Notes under the pieces: generated by a model
What the model was told of the DNA's origin: nothing
The model's database searches: none
The model's input: only the letters and a program-made list of their open reading frames with translations
Origin: Pediococcus argentinicus
Lineage (GTDB): Bacteria; Bacillota; Bacilli; Lactobacillales; Lactobacillaceae
Assembly (NCBI RefSeq): GCF_001437605.1
Contig: NZ_JQCQ01000013.1
Location: 7,882-43,657 of the forward strand
Length of the DNA stretch: 35,776 bases
Reading direction: 5' to 3'
Translations under genes and position numbers: made by a program
In this document: piece after piece, positions 8,357 to 17,952 of the stretch
Layout: each line of letters starts with the position of its first letter
Numbering within the stretch: position 1 is the first letter of the stretch

Positions 8357-9721
8357 CTACCGATTTCGATTAGCACGTGATTGCTTAATTTTAGCCTTCT
8401 TAGCTTCTCTAAACTCTTGGTGCTTAGCTACTCGTCGATCACGTTCATCTTTATCAGAAATAGCCTTACGAATTCGGCGCTTGTAACCAGGCTTAACCTT
8501 CTTTTTCTTCTTCTTAACGTATCCAACCATCGTTGGGTCAAGTTTCTTGTGATCCTTAACTCTTTTTGTACGACGATCACGATCATAAGTGTCTACCAAT
8601 TCTCCATTGGAAATAGCCTTTGGTTGGAACTTAACGCCCATTTGTTCTACTTCAACAACCTTATCTTCATCGTTAGGCTTGTAAAGAGTAATAGCTGTTC
8701 CACTCATACCATTACGGCCCGTACGACCAACTCGGTGAATAAAGTATTCAAGGTCTTCTGGAATATCATCGTTAATTACCAGTGATACACCTTCAATATC
8801 AATTCCGCGGGCTGCCAAATCAGTTGCTACAACAAATTGATATTCTAAACGATGAATTTCTTTCATGATGCGCTTACGTTCACGAGGCTGAATTCCTCCA
8901 TGAATTTTAGCAACTTTTAAACCTTGGCTCTTAAGATAATCAGTAATATCATCTGCTCGTTCTTTGGTGTTTGCAAATACCAAAGCAAGGTATGGTTCAC
9001 CAAGTGTTAATAGCTGATAAATCACCTGGTTCTTATCGCGACCCTTAGTTGAAATAAGTAAATTTTCAATTGTAGGACTGATGGTTGTTTCTGTTGGAAT
9101 TTCTTCAATAGCTGGATTTTCCATATACTTACGCAAGAAAGTATTTAAACTCTGTGGAATTGTTGCTGAAAATACTAGCATTTGTAAATGTTCTGGCATA
9201 CTTGCGGCAATCTGATCCACTTCATTTAAGAATCCCATATCTAACGTCATATCGGCTTCATCAATAACCATAAACTTAACTTGGCGCATATTAAGAGCAC
9301 GTGCTTTAAGTAAATCAAGCACACGACCCGGTGTTCCAATAATAATTTGTGGTTGGTGATGTTCAAGCTTTTCTAATTGGCGTTTTTTATCAGTTCCACC
9401 AACATAATTACCAATTTCAATTGGTTGTTCAGACTTCTTAGCCAATTGTTTAGCAGCTTCATAAATCTGATATGATAGCTCACGACTTGGCGTAGTGATT
9501 ACGGCCTGAATAGTATTTTGTTCAGGATCGATTTGATTAAAAATTGGTAGTAAAAAGGCATGTGTTTTACCACTACCTGTTTGAGACTGACCTACTACAC
9601 TTTTACCGTCATTAATAAGCGGTATGATTTTATTTTGAACCGGTGTTGGTTCTTTAAAATTGATTTCTTCAAGCGCATCCATTAAGAATGGCTTTAAATT
9701 AAATTTTGCAAAATTGTTCAT
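8357..9721 (-). CDS. cshB: DEAD-box RNA helicase (CshB-like)
   Basis: ATP-dependent RNA helicase, likely acting in cold-adapted RNA or ribosome metabolism. The 454 residues show the Q-motif (F..PTPVQ), Walker A SQTGSGKT at 46-53, TPSREL, the DEAD box (VIDEADM, near 152-155), SAT, the helicase C motifs and HRVGRTGR. The C-terminal tail of about 60 residues is strongly basic, with a run of lysines followed by GYKRRIRK, typical of RNA-binding tails in CshB-type enzymes. Its ATG overlaps the nrnA stop by four bases (ATGA), so it is translationally coupled as the third gene of dinB-nrnA-cshB. The DEAD-box identity is firm; CshB rather than another paralogue is inferred from tail and position. Confidence 0.9.
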   Translation of the reverse strand: MNNFAKFNLKPFLMDALEEINFKEPTPVQNKIIPLINDGKSVVGQSQTGSGKTHAFLLPIFNQIDPEQNTIQAVITTPSRELSYQIYEAAKQLAKKSEQPIEIGNYVGGTDKKRQLEKLEHHQPQIIIGTPGRVLDLLKARALNMRQVKFMVIDEADMTLDMGFLNEVDQIAASMPEHLQMLVFSATIPQSLNTFLRKYMENPAIEEIPTETTISPTIENLLISTKGRDKNQVIYQLLTLGEPYLALVFANTKERADDITDYLKSQGLKVAKIHGGIQPRERKRIMKEIHRLEYQFVVATDLAARGIDIEGVSLVINDDIPEDLEYFIHRVGRTGRNGMSGTAITLYKPNDEDKVVEVEQMGVKFQPKAISNGELVDTYDRDRRTKRVKDHKKLDPTMVGYVKKKKKKVKPGYKRRIRKAISDKDERDRRVAKHQEFREAKKAKIKQSRANRNR

Positions 9722-10674
9722 TTATTTTCCCCGTATTTAACTGCGAGTTCGTTCAACTCAGTAATAATATCATTTATTTCATTTGTATCAGCGGCTTTGG
9801 CACCACTTGCAAGTGGATGACCACCACCGTCATGCTTTTTAGCTAGTTCATTGATAACTGGACCTTTTGATCGCAATCGAACTCGATAGCTATGGTCTTG
9901 TTGCTCAACAAAAATGGCCCAGCAACTAACTGTATCTATTTTACCTGGTAAAGAAACAATTCCGGCTGTTCCTGCATCCTGAAGCTTAAATTGTTCCAAT
10001 ATTTCATTGGTTAAAATGATATGAGCAGCACCATTCGTTTCAACTTGTAAGTTTTCAAAAACGTAGGCAGATAGACGTGCTACTGCTTCTGACATACTAT
10101 CCATCTTTTGGTTAACTGCTACCATATCAAATTTAGTATCCATCAATCGTGCAACAACTTCATGAGTGTGCGCACTAGTAGCAGGATACAAGAAACGACC
10201 TGTGTCGCCCACAATCCCAGCGTAAAGTAATCTTGCTGCTTCAGCACTTAGCTTTAGTTCATCCTTAAATTGTTCATAAAAGTCATAAACAAGCTCTGAA
10301 CTACTAGAAGCATCCTCTTCAACCCACATAATATCTCCATATGGATCATCATTAGGATGATGGTCAATCTTAATTAAATAATCTCCGTTTTCATAACGTC
10401 GATCATCAACACGTGGTGGATTAGCAGTATCAACAACAATTACCAATGCGTCATCATAAAAGTCATTATCTACTTCATCAACCGTTCCAAGCCAACTTAA
10501 ACCATCAATTTGTTTACCAACTACCTTGATTTGCTTAAATGGAAAAGAATCACGCAAAATAGTTGCTAAGCCGATCTGTGAACCAATCGCATCAGGATCC
10601 GGGCGTTGATGACGGTGAATCACAATTCGATTATATTTTTTTATTTTCTCAAAAATTTCATCTAAAGTACTCAT
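9718..10674 (-). CDS. nrnA: DHH/DHHA1 phosphoesterase, NrnA-like (nanoRNase / pAp phosphatase)
   Basis: Manganese-dependent phosphoesterase of the NrnA (YtqI) group, which degrades 2-5-nt RNAs and dephosphorylates pAp. The 318 residues (from the chosen start) show the DHH-domain metal motifs: H20-R-H22-x3-D26-x-D28, an Asp in VVDTANPPR, the DHH in KIDHHPND, and an Asp in GDTGRF. The C-terminal DHHA1 domain has GGGHPLASG. The ATG used here follows AAAGGGG by six bases; longer in-frame readings begin inside dinB and lack a ribosome site. Nineteen bases separate it from dinB, and it overlaps the helicase gene by four. Confidence 0.92.
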   Translation of the reverse strand: MSTLDEIFEKIKKYNRIVIHRHQRPDPDAIGSQIGLATILRDSFPFKQIKVVGKQIDGLSWLGTVDEVDNDFYDDALVIVVDTANPPRVDDRRYENGDYLIKIDHHPNDDPYGDIMWVEEDASSSSELVYDFYEQFKDELKLSAEAARLLYAGIVGDTGRFLYPATSAHTHEVVARLMDTKFDMVAVNQKMDSMSEAVARLSAYVFENLQVETNGAAHIILTNEILEQFKLQDAGTAGIVSLPGKIDTVSCWAIFVEQQDHSYRVRLRSKGPVINELAKKHDGGGHPLASGAKAADTNEINDIITELNELAVKYGENK

Positions 10675-10693
10675 AGTTTCCCCTTTATTGATT

Positions 10694-11842
10694 TCATTCA
10701 AGCTTACCATAAAATGAACTTTCACGTTCGAATAGTGGCAAAACAACATCTTGATAATTTAAATCAGTTAAATTAGTCAGCGTAATCCCTAATAAACGAA
10801 TACCTTGACTAGCATCCCCAATCTCATCAAACAGTTGGCGAGCGTAGAAATAAAAAGTTTCCGCATCATTTTGAACGAATTCGTCCAAAGTAATTCGTTT
10901 AGTCTGGGTTTCAAAACTACTATACCGTAATTTCAAAACAATCGTCTTACCATGTTTTTGCTGACGACTAACGTATGTCATTAATTTTTTAGCAATCAAT
11001 CTTAACTGTATATCGACCTCTGAATCAGTCGTAAGCGGATTGCCATAGGTTTCTTCTTTTCCAATTGATCGCCGTTCTCTTTGATATTCAACGGGGCGAT
11101 CATCGATTCCACGCACCTGTCGGTATAAAACATACCCAAATTTCCCGAAATAATGCATCAAGTCTGTTTCCGACAATTTAAATAAATCTGCTCCAGTTTC
11201 AATTCCCAGATCATGCATCTTGGGTACAGTTTTTTTACCAACTCCCCGAAAGCTTTCGATTGGCAGTCGAGCTAAGAAGTCATGCACATCGTCTTGAAAA
11301 ACCATCGCCACTCCGATTGGTTTTTCGTATTCTGATGCCATTTTAGCCAAAAATTTGTTGTAAGAAATTCCAGTTGAACAGGTTAAATGCGTCTTATCAA
11401 AGATTTCTTTCTGAATTTCATGCGCAATTGCGACAGAACTAATCATGTTTTTTTTATTTTCGGTTACATCTAAGTACGCTTCATCCAATGCGACTGGTTC
11501 TATTTTATCAGTATATTCATGAAACACTTCATGAATTTGAGCTGAAACTGCGCGATACTTTTCAAAGTCTGGTGTTTTAAAAACAGCTTGTGGACATAGC
11601 TCTAATGCCTTCATTGCGGGCATGGCTGAATTCACTCCATACTTTCGTGCAACATAGTTCGCAGTTGTCACTACCCCATGACCTCCAGTCTCGCGCGGGT
11701 CATGCGCAATAACAAGCGGTAATGTTCTGTATTTGGGATTATCTCGCATTTCAATGGAGGCATAAAAAGCGTCCATATCGACATGAATAATCTTTCTCGA
11801 ATCATCTACTCTCATTGGAATATTCAGTTCATCTGATGCCAA
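10694..11842 (-). CDS. dinB: DNA polymerase IV (Y-family, DinB)
   Basis: Error-prone translesion polymerase of the Y family; cytosolic. From the proposed start it has 382 residues. The palm metal site is seen in [13 protein letters not shown] (D22, D24) and in ALDEAYLDV (Asp-Glu pair near 115), and a [10 protein letters not shown] helix-hairpin-helix and a little-finger domain follow. A TTG start is preferred because it lies eight bases after GGAGGAGG and gives the lactobacillar N terminus [10 protein letters not shown]; an ATG 12 codons earlier lacks a ribosome site. It follows the zwf terminator. No LexA-type box is seen upstream, so I have no sequence evidence for SOS control here. Confidence 0.94.
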   Translation of the reverse strand: MASDELNIPMRVDDSRKIIHVDMDAFYASIEMRDNPKYRTLPLVIAHDPRETGGHGVVTTANYVARKYGVNSAMPAMKALELCPQAVFKTPDFEKYRAVSAQIHEVFHEYTDKIEPVALDEAYLDVTENKKNMISSVAIAHEIQKEIFDKTHLTCSTGISYNKFLAKMASEYEKPIGVAMVFQDDVHDFLARLPIESFRGVGKKTVPKMHDLGIETGADLFKLSETDLMHYFGKFGYVLYRQVRGIDDRPVEYQRERRSIGKEETYGNPLTTDSEVDIQLRLIAKKLMTYVSRQQKHGKTIVLKLRYSSFETQTKRITLDEFVQNDAETFYFYARQLFDEIGDASQGIRLLGITLTNLTDLNYQDVVLPLFERESSFYGKLE

Positions 11843-11881
11843 TATGTACGCCTCCTCCATCATTTTTCGACTATTCAATAC

Positions 11882-11916
11882 AAAAGGCTGTGACCAAAAA
11901 TGATTGGCACAACCTT
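11882..11916 (-). terminator. Rho-independent terminator after zwf
   Basis: On the minus strand AAGGTTGTG pairs with CACAGCCTT, with an inner CCA/TGG stacked above it, followed by TTTTGTATT. The T-tract is short, so some read-through into dinB is possible. Its sequence resembles the trxA terminator at 1448-1490. Confidence 0.78.
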
Positions 11917-11933
11917 CATCAGTTATTCAGATT

Positions 11934-13427
11934 CTATTTTAAAGGATTAAAGACCCAATTACGACCATCATTAGTCAATAATTCATCAGCATCCTTTGGT
12001 CCCATTGATCCACTTTCGTAGTTCGGGAAGTTTGCATCTTCGCTATCCCAAGCTTCACGAATCACATCAACTAGTTTCCAAGCACGACTAACTTCATGCC
12101 AGTGAGCAAAGTTGGTCTTATCACCGCGCAGTGCATCATGAATTAAACGTTCGTATGCATCAGGAATCTTAGCCTTTTCTTCTGGCGTCTTACGATAACG
12201 TAAGTGTACTGGATTGATATTGTAACCCTGATTACCATACTTAGTATTTAATTTGAGTGTATAGCCCATTTCTGGCTCGATATAAATTGTTAGAACATTG
12301 TCCTGCAATCCAATCGCATCATTGTCTTCAACATTATGGAAAATATCTGTATCTACGTTCTTAAATACCACGTTGATTTGAGTTGTCTTTTTAGCGAGAC
12401 GTTTACCTGTTCTAACATAAACTGGAACGCCTTCTAAAGTAGGGTTATGACTAATGAGCTTACCAGCAACAAATGTGTCAATTTGTGAATGTTCGTCAGT
12501 ACCTTCTTCATCACGGTAACTAGCTTGAGTTTGGTTAGCATCTTCTCCGTATTGTCCACGAACAAAATTCTTTTTAGCCTCATCAACAGAATATAACTGA
12601 ATGTTATTTAAAGCTTCAACTTTCTTATCACGTAAATGGCTTGCATCATACACGTCAGGTTTTTCCATAGTTAAGAGTGACACGATTTGCATGATGTGGT
12701 TTTGAACCATATCACGTAACGCACCAGCGGTTTCATAATAACCTGCTCGTTCCTCAACCCCTAAGGATTCAGCCAAAGTAACCTGAATATTATCGATATG
12801 TTCCTTATTCCATAAACTACTAATGATTTGATTACCAAATCTAAGTGCAGCAATGGATTGAATAGGTTCCTTGCCCAAATAGTGATCAATTCTAAAGATT
12901 TGATCTTCAGCAAATGAGCCTGAAACTGAATCATTCAACTCTTTAGCAGTCTTATAGTCTCGACCAAATGGCTTTTCAATAATTAGACGATTAAAACCAT
13001 TTTCAGTTAATAAGTTTTGATCTTTTAAATGAGATGAAATTGTACCGAAGAATCTTGGTGCCATAGCTAAATAGTACACACGGTTTCCATTCAGTTCATA
13101 TTTAGCATCTAATTTATCAGCCAAGTTTTTTAAATTGACATAATGTTCAGCGTCATCAACGTTATGAGATTGATAATAAAAATGACTAGCAAATTTACGT
13201 GCCAGCTCAGTGTTAGTACGCTCAACATCGCGACCATCATCTGCAATCGCGTTCAAAACAACTTCGTGAAAATGGTCATCACTCCAAGGGCGACGAGCAG
13301 TTCCAATAACAGCAAAATTTTCTTTTAAATATCCTTTTTCATATAATCTGAACAATGATGGATAAAGCTTACGATAAGCTAAATCGCCAGTTCCACCAAA
13401 AATTATAAATAGTGCACGTTGATCCAT
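11934..13427 (-). CDS. zwf: glucose-6-phosphate 1-dehydrogenase
   Basis: First oxidative step of the pentose phosphate route: glucose 6-phosphate to 6-phosphogluconolactone with NAD(P)H formation. In heterofermentative lactobacilli this feeds the phosphoketolase pathway. The 497-residue length is normal. The N-terminal nucleotide-binding loop is GGTGDLAYRKLYPSL, and the substrate/catalytic motif RIDHYLGKE starts near residue 178. ATG start with GAGG nine bases upstream. It has its own promoter and lies between the yajC terminator and its own terminator, so it is monocistronic. Whether the strain is hetero- or homofermentative cannot be decided from this gene alone. Confidence 0.97.
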   Translation of the reverse strand: MDQRALFIIFGGTGDLAYRKLYPSLFRLYEKGYLKENFAVIGTARRPWSDDHFHEVVLNAIADDGRDVERTNTELARKFASHFYYQSHNVDDAEHYVNLKNLADKLDAKYELNGNRVYYLAMAPRFFGTISSHLKDQNLLTENGFNRLIIEKPFGRDYKTAKELNDSVSGSFAEDQIFRIDHYLGKEPIQSIAALRFGNQIISSLWNKEHIDNIQVTLAESLGVEERAGYYETAGALRDMVQNHIMQIVSLLTMEKPDVYDASHLRDKKVEALNNIQLYSVDEAKKNFVRGQYGEDANQTQASYRDEEGTDEHSQIDTFVAGKLISHNPTLEGVPVYVRTGKRLAKKTTQINVVFKNVDTDIFHNVEDNDAIGLQDNVLTIYIEPEMGYTLKLNTKYGNQGYNINPVHLRYRKTPEEKAKIPDAYERLIHDALRGDKTNFAHWHEVSRAWKLVDVIREAWDSEDANFPNYESGSMGPKDADELLTNDGRNWVFNPLK

Positions 13428-13462
13428 TTCAAGTGCCTCGCTTTCAATTTTTCATATGTCTA

Positions 13463-13491
13463 ATTATGTATCAAAAGTACCCCTTACTCAA
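13463..13491 (-). promoter_or_regulatory. zwf promoter
   Basis: On the minus strand TTGAGT (13486-13491) and CATAAT (13463-13468) are 17 bases apart, about 36 bases before the zwf ATG and downstream of the yajC terminator. Confidence 0.6.
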
Positions 13492-13543
13492 CTAAAAACC
13501 ATCTAATTTGGTTAATTATTTTAGAATGTCTATTTAAGTGGAT

Positions 13544-13577
13544 AAAAAAATTCTGAAACGGATAACCGTTTCAGAAT
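13544..13577 (-). terminator. Strong Rho-independent terminator after yajC
   Basis: On the minus strand ATTCTGAAACGG and CCGTTTCAGAAT form a perfect 12-bp stem with a four-base loop, followed by seven T. It ends the mutS-to-yajC gene run 13 bases after the yajC stop and isolates zwf. Confidence 0.95.
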
Positions 13578-13589
13578 TTATTAACAATA

Positions 13590-14009
13590 TTATTCGCCAA
13601 GATCATCCTTAGCGTCTTTTGTTACATCAGTTGCGTCTTCTTTAACATCTTCAACGGCATCTTTTGCTTCTGTTGCTGGTTTTGTTTCTTCAGGTTTATC
13701 ATCTGATTCAACGCTTTCCTTTGCAACTTGTTGATCAACACGCATAATTGCGGCACGATCAAAAACTAAGTACACACCATCGCAGTCTAAAGTAACGGTT
13801 TTAGCATCATCATCGATTGAATCAACGACACCATGCAAACGACCGATTGTTGTAACATTATCGCCGACATTTAACTTACTCATCATTTCTTGACGTTGTT
13901 GTTGCTGTTTACGTTGTGGACGGATCATCATAAAGTACATTAATCCAAGAATTAATGCAAAGAAAATAATTGAACTCATTCCACCAAGTGGATTTGCTGC
14001 TAGTAACAT
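13590..14009 (-). CDS. yajC: preprotein translocase subunit YajC
   Basis: Small membrane protein associated with the Sec translocon. The 139 residues comprise one N-terminal membrane segment (about 11-28), the family motif MIRPQRKQQQQ at the membrane edge, and a cytosolic beta-rich domain (KLNVGDNVTTIGRLHGVV). A highly charged tail from about residue 88 to the end is dominated by D, E, K, A and T. Many YajC proteins end near 90-110 residues, so this tail is an extension. ATG start with AGGTG upstream. It is the last gene of the ruvA-ruvB-queA-tgt-yajC run, the usual position in lactobacilli. No strong terminator separates it from tgt. Confidence 0.93.
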   Translation of the reverse strand: MLLAANPLGGMSSIIFFALILGLMYFMMIRPQRKQQQQRQEMMSKLNVGDNVTTIGRLHGVVDSIDDDAKTVTLDCDGVYLVFDRAAIMRVDQQVAKESVESDDKPEETKPATEAKDAVEDVKEDATDVTKDAKDDLGE

Positions 14010-14073
14010 TCTTTCACCTCATTTTTGGTTTATACATATACTCTAACAAAAAAACGGTACTATAACCAGATGT

Positions 14074-15237
<1,164 letters not shown>

Positions 15238-15242
15238 TTAAA

Positions 15243-16277
15243 TTATTTAACGAACATTGCATCACCAAAACTAAAGAAACGATATTTTTCTTCAATAGCA
15301 TGTTGGTATGCGTTCAAGATTAAGTCACGACCTGTAAAGGCAGCAACTAACATTACTAGGGTCGACTTAGGTAAATGGAAATTAGTGATAAAGGCATCGA
15401 CAACTTTCCATTCGTAACCTGGTTTGATAAAAATGTCTGTCCAACCACTATCAGCTTTAATTTCACCATCAAACTTAGAACCAATGGTTTCCAAAGTTCG
15501 AATAGAAGTTGTACCAGTTGCAATAATACGACCACCATTTTTACGTACTTCATTCAACGTAGCAGCAGATTCCTCAGATAACTGGTAGAACTCACTGTGC
15601 ATCTTGTGATCTTCGATATTCTTTTCATCAACTGGTCTAAACGTACCTAACCCCACATGTAATGTAAGATAAACCAGTTTAACTCCTTTGTCTTCAACCT
15701 TTTGAAGTAACTCCTTTGTCCAATGGAGACCAGCCGTTGGTGCAGCAGCAGAACCAGGTTCTTTAGAGTAAACTGTTTGATAACGTTCTTGGTCGTCTAG
15801 TTTTTCTTTGATATATGGTGGCAATGGCATTTCGCCCAGCTGATTAAGAATTTCCATGAAAATTCCATCATATGAGAATTCAATTTCACGACCGCCGTGT
15901 TCCAATTCTTTAGTTACGGTTGCTGTTAGCAATCCATCTCCAAAATCAATTTTAGTACCCAACTTTGCTCGTTTAGCTGGTTTAACAAGTGTTTCCCACT
16001 TATCTCCTTCAATATTGTGCAGAAGCAAAACTTCAAAGTGACCACCAGTATTTTCCTTGATACCATAAATACGGGCTGGCATAACGCGAGAGTTGTTCAT
16101 CACAACCGCATCCCCAGGGTTTAGTTGATCTAGAATATCATAAAAGTGCTTATCTTCCATGGTACCTGTCTTATGATCTAAAACTAATAAACGTGATGTA
16201 TCGCGTTGCTTAATTGGTGTTTGTGCAATTAATTCATGTGGTAAGTCATAATCAAAATCATCTACAGTTAATGTCAT
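15243..16277 (-). CDS. queA: S-adenosylmethionine:tRNA ribosyltransferase-isomerase
   Basis: Transfers and rearranges the ribosyl group of SAM onto preQ1-34 in tRNA, forming epoxyqueuosine; it acts right after Tgt. The 344-residue length is typical. Conserved blocks are the N-terminal [14 protein letters not shown] with [10 protein letters not shown], the central [10 protein letters not shown], the [14 protein letters not shown] motif and the C-terminal [22 protein letters not shown] start with GGAG upstream. It is 11 bases downstream of ruvB, so the queuosine genes are cotranscribed with the Holliday-junction helicase. Confidence 0.97.
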   Translation of the reverse strand: MTLTVDDFDYDLPHELIAQTPIKQRDTSRLLVLDHKTGTMEDKHFYDILDQLNPGDAVVMNNSRVMPARIYGIKENTGGHFEVLLLHNIEGDKWETLVKPAKRAKLGTKIDFGDGLLTATVTKELEHGGREIEFSYDGIFMEILNQLGEMPLPPYIKEKLDDQERYQTVYSKEPGSAAAPTAGLHWTKELLQKVEDKGVKLVYLTLHVGLGTFRPVDEKNIEDHKMHSEFYQLSEESAATLNEVRKNGGRIIATGTTSIRTLETIGSKFDGEIKADSGWTDIFIKPGYEWKVVDAFITNFHLPKSTLVMLVAAFTGRDLILNAYQHAIEEKYRFFSFGDAMFVK

Positions 16278-16288
16278 GAGAATTTCTC

Positions 16289-17302
16289 CTATTTTTCTTT
16301 AAACTCTGATTCGAGTCCTAAGTGTTGATATGCCTCATAAGTGACCATTCGACCGCGTGGGGTCCGCTTCAAGAAACCAATCTGCAGTAGATAAGGTTCA
16401 TACATCTCTGAAATGGTATCTTTTTCTTCACCAATGTTAGCTGCGATCGTTCCAATTCCGACAGGACCACCATGATAAAGTTCAATCATAGTTTCTAAAA
16501 CCTTTTTGTCAGTTTCATCCAGTCCCCGATTATCAACACGAAGTAACTTCAAAGAATGATCAACAATTGGCTGGTCAATACTATCTTTCTCAGCTACCTG
16601 CGCAAAATCACGAACGCGTTTTAACAAACGATTAGCAATTCGTGGAGTTCCGCGTGAACGACTAGCGATTTCATGGGCACCCTCTGGTTTAATCTGCGTA
16701 TCAAAAATATCAGCTGAACGTTTGACGATTTCTGATAAATCTTCTTCAGTGTAATATTCCATATGTTCCACAATGCCAAAACGGTCACGTAAGGGCGCAG
16801 ATAAAACTCCGGCCCGAGTAGTTGCACCAATCAGTGTGAACGGAGGTAGTGGGAAATGAATCGGATGAGCTGTTGGTCCCTGACCAACCACGATATCAAT
16901 GAAATAATCTTCCATTGCCGAATAAAGCATTTCCTCAACCAGCTTTGGTAATCGGTGAATTTCATCAATAAACAAGACATCCCCAGGCTGCAACTCATTT
17001 AAAAGGGCTACTAAATCGCCCGGCTTTTCAATTGCTGGTCCACTGGTTGTTCTAATTTGAACTTCCATTTCATTTGCAATAACCATTGCTAAAGTGGTTT
17101 TACCAAGACCAGGAGGTCCATATAGCAAAACATGATCTAAAGCTTCCTGACGCTTCTTAGCAGCCTCAATATACACTCTTAGTTCATGCTTAATTTGATC
17201 TTGACCAATATATTGATCGAGAGTAGTTGGTCGTAATGACTTTTCGACCGATTGTTCATCATCATCTTGAACATCGGAAGAAACAATTCGATCTTCATCC
17301 AT
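16289..17302 (-). CDS. ruvB: Holliday junction branch migration helicase RuvB
   Basis: Hexameric AAA+ motor that drives branch migration together with RuvA. The 337 residues contain Walker A GPPGLGKT (62-69), Walker B FIDEIHRL, sensor 1 GATTRAG, the arginine-finger segment APLRDRFG, and the C-terminal winged helix ([16 protein letters not shown]). An acidic N-terminal extension of about 20 residues precedes the [11 protein letters not shown] core. ATG start; a 9-base gap from ruvA implies cotranscription. SOS control is expected through the box upstream of ruvA. Confidence 0.98.
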   Translation of the reverse strand: MDEDRIVSSDVQDDDEQSVEKSLRPTTLDQYIGQDQIKHELRVYIEAAKKRQEALDHVLLYGPPGLGKTTLAMVIANEMEVQIRTTSGPAIEKPGDLVALLNELQPGDVLFIDEIHRLPKLVEEMLYSAMEDYFIDIVVGQGPTAHPIHFPLPPFTLIGATTRAGVLSAPLRDRFGIVEHMEYYTEEDLSEIVKRSADIFDTQIKPEGAHEIASRSRGTPRIANRLLKRVRDFAQVAEKDSIDQPIVDHSLKLLRVDNRGLDETDKKVLETMIELYHGGPVGIGTIAANIGEEKDTISEMYEPYLLQIGFLKRTPRGRMVTYEAYQHLGLESEFKEK

Positions 17303-17311
17303 TCAAATCAC

Positions 17312-17899
17312 CTACCCTTTCATCAATAGTTTTAGTGCTTCACTAATATATTGGTCCGTTGTATCAATATCTAACTGTTTCAATTGTTTTTTAACTTTCG
17401 TAACTTCTTTAGCTGAATACCCCAATGCTAACAGGGCTTCGCTGGCTTCTTCTAAAGGACCCCCAACTGGTGTTGACTCACCCATTGGATTTCCGCTAAC
17501 TCCCTCAGATGAAATTTTACCTTTAAGGTCCAATATGATTTGTTGAGCTGCTTTAGGTCCAATCTTAGGAAACTTCTTTAGATAGTTAACGTCATCATTA
17601 TTGATTGCGTTGATTAAACCTGAATGATCATCATTAGCAAGAATCGCTAAAGCACTTTTGGGACCAATCCCTTTTACTCGTAAGAGATTCAAAAAGAGGT
17701 CCTTATCCTCTGGTCGATCAAAACCAAATAAACTCAAATCCGTCTCACTCACTGCCTGATAGACATACATCATAACTTGCTCGTCTTGTTTAAAGTGATA
17801 AGGATTTGCAACATTGACTTGATAACCAACTCCCTGAACTTCAACTACCACATAAGCCGGGGTAATCACTGTAATAATCCCTTTTAAATATTCGTACAT
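17312..17899 (-). CDS. ruvA: Holliday junction branch migration protein RuvA
   Basis: Tetrameric DNA-junction-binding partner of RuvB. The 195 residues show domain I (MYEYLKGIITVITPAYVVVEV), helix-hairpin-helix motifs in LLRVKGIGPKSALAIL and FPKIGPKAAQQIILDLK, a flexible linker around 134-145, and the C-terminal RuvB-binding domain EEASEALLALGYSAKEV. ATG start with GGAG eight bases upstream. The 53 bases between mutL and ruvA contain a TG-extended -10 and a LexA-type box, so ruvAB has a separate, damage-inducible promoter inside the mutSL-ruvAB-queA-tgt run. Confidence 0.97.
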   Translation of the reverse strand: MYEYLKGIITVITPAYVVVEVQGVGYQVNVANPYHFKQDEQVMMYVYQAVSETDLSLFGFDRPEDKDLFLNLLRVKGIGPKSALAILANDDHSGLINAINNDDVNYLKKFPKIGPKAAQQIILDLKGKISSEGVSGNPMGESTPVGGPLEEASEALLALGYSAKEVTKVKKQLKQLDIDTTDQYISEALKLLMKG

Positions 17900-17919
17900 T
17901 TCATAGACTCCGTTTCAAA

Positions 17920-17933
17920 AAAACATTTGTTCG
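17920..17933 (-). promoter_or_regulatory. LexA (SOS) box upstream of ruvAB
   Basis: On the minus strand CGAACAAATGTTTT matches the Gram-positive LexA consensus CGAACRNRYGTTYC at 13 of 14 positions; only the last base differs. It lies 7 bases downstream of the TACAAT -10 and about 20 bases before the ruvA ATG, where bound LexA would block initiation. Confidence 0.75.
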
Positions 17934-17940
17934 CCTTATT

Positions 17941-17949
17941 ATTGTAACA
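17941..17949 (-). promoter_or_regulatory. ruvA promoter (extended -10)
   Basis: On the minus strand TGT-TACAAT forms an extended -10 (hexamer at 17941-17946). It overlaps the end of mutL, just before the LexA-type box. No good -35 is present, which is common for extended -10 promoters. Confidence 0.5.
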
Positions 17950-17952
17950 TGA

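Noticed and set aside
8381-8785. A 134-codon open frame on the plus strand opposite the helicase tail
   Set aside because: Antisense to the basic tail of the DEAD-box gene; the Ser/Leu/Asn-rich translation is what a reversed Lys/Arg-rich frame gives.
13430-13450. A cre-like half site (TTGAAAGCG) just before zwf
   Set aside because: Only the left half matches; the right half fails. Not enough to claim CcpA control.
14020-14073. A terminator between tgt and yajC (GGT..ACC followed by seven T on the minus strand)
   Set aside because: The stem is only about three to four base pairs; I regard it as at most a weak attenuator.
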